A stretch of 64,000 nucleotides of DNA, taken from Nematostella vectensis. Lineage: Eukaryota > Cnidaria > Anthozoa > Actiniaria > Edwardsiidae. The notes beneath the pieces were generated by a model. The model saw only the letters and a list, made by a program, of their open reading frames with translations. It had not been told where the DNA came from and made no database searches. A program made the position numbers and the translations under genes. This document shows, in pieces, positions 63,301 through 64,000 of the stretch. Every line of letters starts with the position of its first letter. Within the stretch, counting starts at the first letter, position 1. Location: contig NC_064037.1 in assembly GCF_932526225.1 (NCBI RefSeq), positions 11,762,203-11,826,202 of the forward strand. Reading direction: 5' to 3'.

Positions 63301-63891
63301 AAGAATTAAGGTTTTTTCATAACCCAAATATGGCCAAAAAAGAACCCAGCCCCCTTCTCCAGATCAATCCTGTAATCAGAACAAATGACTTAACTACAAG
63401 GCTGTTCCTAGTACTTATTCCCACCACACATTTTGAAGTTATGTTTTTTTATTATAATTTAATAACCCTGAATAGGACACCTACTGAAATAAGGAAATTT
63501 CCATGTTTTGGGCACAAAGATTTAACCCCCTTGTAACTTTCTAAAAAAATACCAGAAATAAAAACCAAAGTAGCTCTGGTAGAATCTCACGAAGTGCAAC
63601 TTCTGAGCCAAATGTGAAGGGAATTAGCTGACGACTATTTTGGTCACCTGGAATGCTTTCTCAGTCAATGACTGTTAATCCATGTGTGGTGTATATTCTC
63701 AGATATATCAAATACAGCAACACCCACACTCTGGTGTGACCACAGCAGTCGCCATAGCAACCGCACCCCAACAGCAGCAGCAACAACAACCGCAACAACA
63801 GCAATTTATACAGCAACAACAACAGCAGAATCAAGATCAAACAACACTAGCGACAACCGAGCAACAAGCTCAACAACAACAGCCTCAGTGA
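54400..63891 (+). CDS. NFYC: Nuclear transcription factor Y subunit gamma, 10 exons
   Basis: Exons 54400-54426, 58541-58618, 58965-59036, 60333-60347, 60608-60706, 60828-60923, 61695-61922, 62375-62443, 62896-63084 and 63703-63891 (TGA) join in frame to 353 residues, all junctions phase 0. The protein is the histone-fold subunit that pairs with NF-YB and recruits NF-YA to CCAAT boxes. The conserved core runs [64 protein letters not shown] and [14 protein letters not shown]. It is followed by a Gln-rich activation region (poly-Q in exons 7, 9 and 10, an Ala run in exon 7). Exon 4 is a 15-nt microexon (MISAE), and the donor after exon 3 is GC (GTCAAG|GCAAGT). Introns 1 and 3 contain foldback elements. 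The window ends in its 3' UTR. Confidence 0.95.
57348..58266. mobile_element. Foldback element in NF-YC intron 1
   Basis: The left arm (GTTTCCCGAAATGTTGTCCT ... GGAGACGGTACTCGGTTTGC ... GTTTAGTTTAGGGTTCC) is mirrored by the right arm (GGAACCCTAAACTAAAC ... GCAAACCGAGTACCGTCTCC ... AGGACAACATTTCAGAAAAC). The arms are over 300 bp around a unique centre. It is non-coding and probably a non-autonomous DNA transposon. Confidence 0.7.
59171..60250. mobile_element. 1.08 kb foldback element with 7-bp target duplication in NF-YC intron 3
   Basis: Nearly perfect inverted arms of about 470 bp run from CACGGGAATTAGGATACTTT at the left to AAAGTATCCTAATTCCTGTG at the right, around a loop near 59640-59780. 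The element is flanked by CTTGTAC (59164-59170 and 60251-60257). Open frames within it are shadows of the arms. Arm identity is high, so it is fairly young. It sits directly downstream of the GC donor of exon 3. Confidence 0.8.
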
Positions 63892-64000
63892 GGATACAGG
63901 TAATTATTGAAGACACACTGGAATGAAGAGCCTGTAGAACTTGTAGAGCCTTGGAGAAGGTGCCTTCTCCTCCCATCTCCTCTTATCCCCTCCCACAGTG

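Overview
This is eukaryotic nuclear DNA: intron-rich genes with GT-AG splicing, minisatellites, and degenerate transposons between and inside genes. The conserved genes (CSN5, mitochondrial L15, NF-YC), an EGF/discoidin secreted protein, and the mix of DIRS-like, LINE and Merlin/IS1595-type elements suggest an invertebrate animal. My best guess is an anthozoan cnidarian such as a sea anemone; that is inference from style and content, not a database match. No prokaryotic features are present.

Layout. 1-4.6 kb: no gene recognised, some small repeats. 4,663-12,431 (minus): a six-exon gene for a secreted EGF plus F5/8 type C (discoidin) protein, whose last intron holds a 4 kb, 23-bp minisatellite. 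About 850 bp away and head to head, 13,281-32,500 (plus): a very large gene that I reconstruct from 33 phase-compatible exons (about 2,640 residues). It starts with an N-myristoylation/palmitoylation motif (MGCC) and a lysine-rich patch, passes through coiled-coil and low-complexity regions, includes a tandem array of seven nearly identical 596-bp two-exon units, and ends in a CRAL-TRIO (Sec14) domain resembling that of PTPN9/MEG2, without a phosphatase domain. 33,535-37,095 (plus): COP9 signalosome subunit 5 in nine exons. 37,209-49,337: a 12.1 kb inverted-repeat transposable element flanked by a 6-bp direct repeat, apparently inserted in the CSN5 3' UTR. It carries an intact three-exon Merlin/IS1595-type transposase and has been invaded by LINE and DIRS-like elements. 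51,229-53,317 (plus): mitochondrial ribosomal protein L15. 54,400-63,891 (plus): NF-YC, with a 15-nt microexon, a GC-AG intron and foldback elements in its introns.

The most unusual system is the 13.3-32.5 kb gene. It couples a lipid-anchored N terminus to a lipid-binding C-terminal domain through a long, largely disordered linker that is growing by duplication of symmetric-phase exon units. Each unit also carries frame-preserving alternative splice options. The conserved housekeeping genes are independent of one another; no pathway links the neighbours.

All exon boundaries were set by eye from splice consensus and reading phase, without transcript data.
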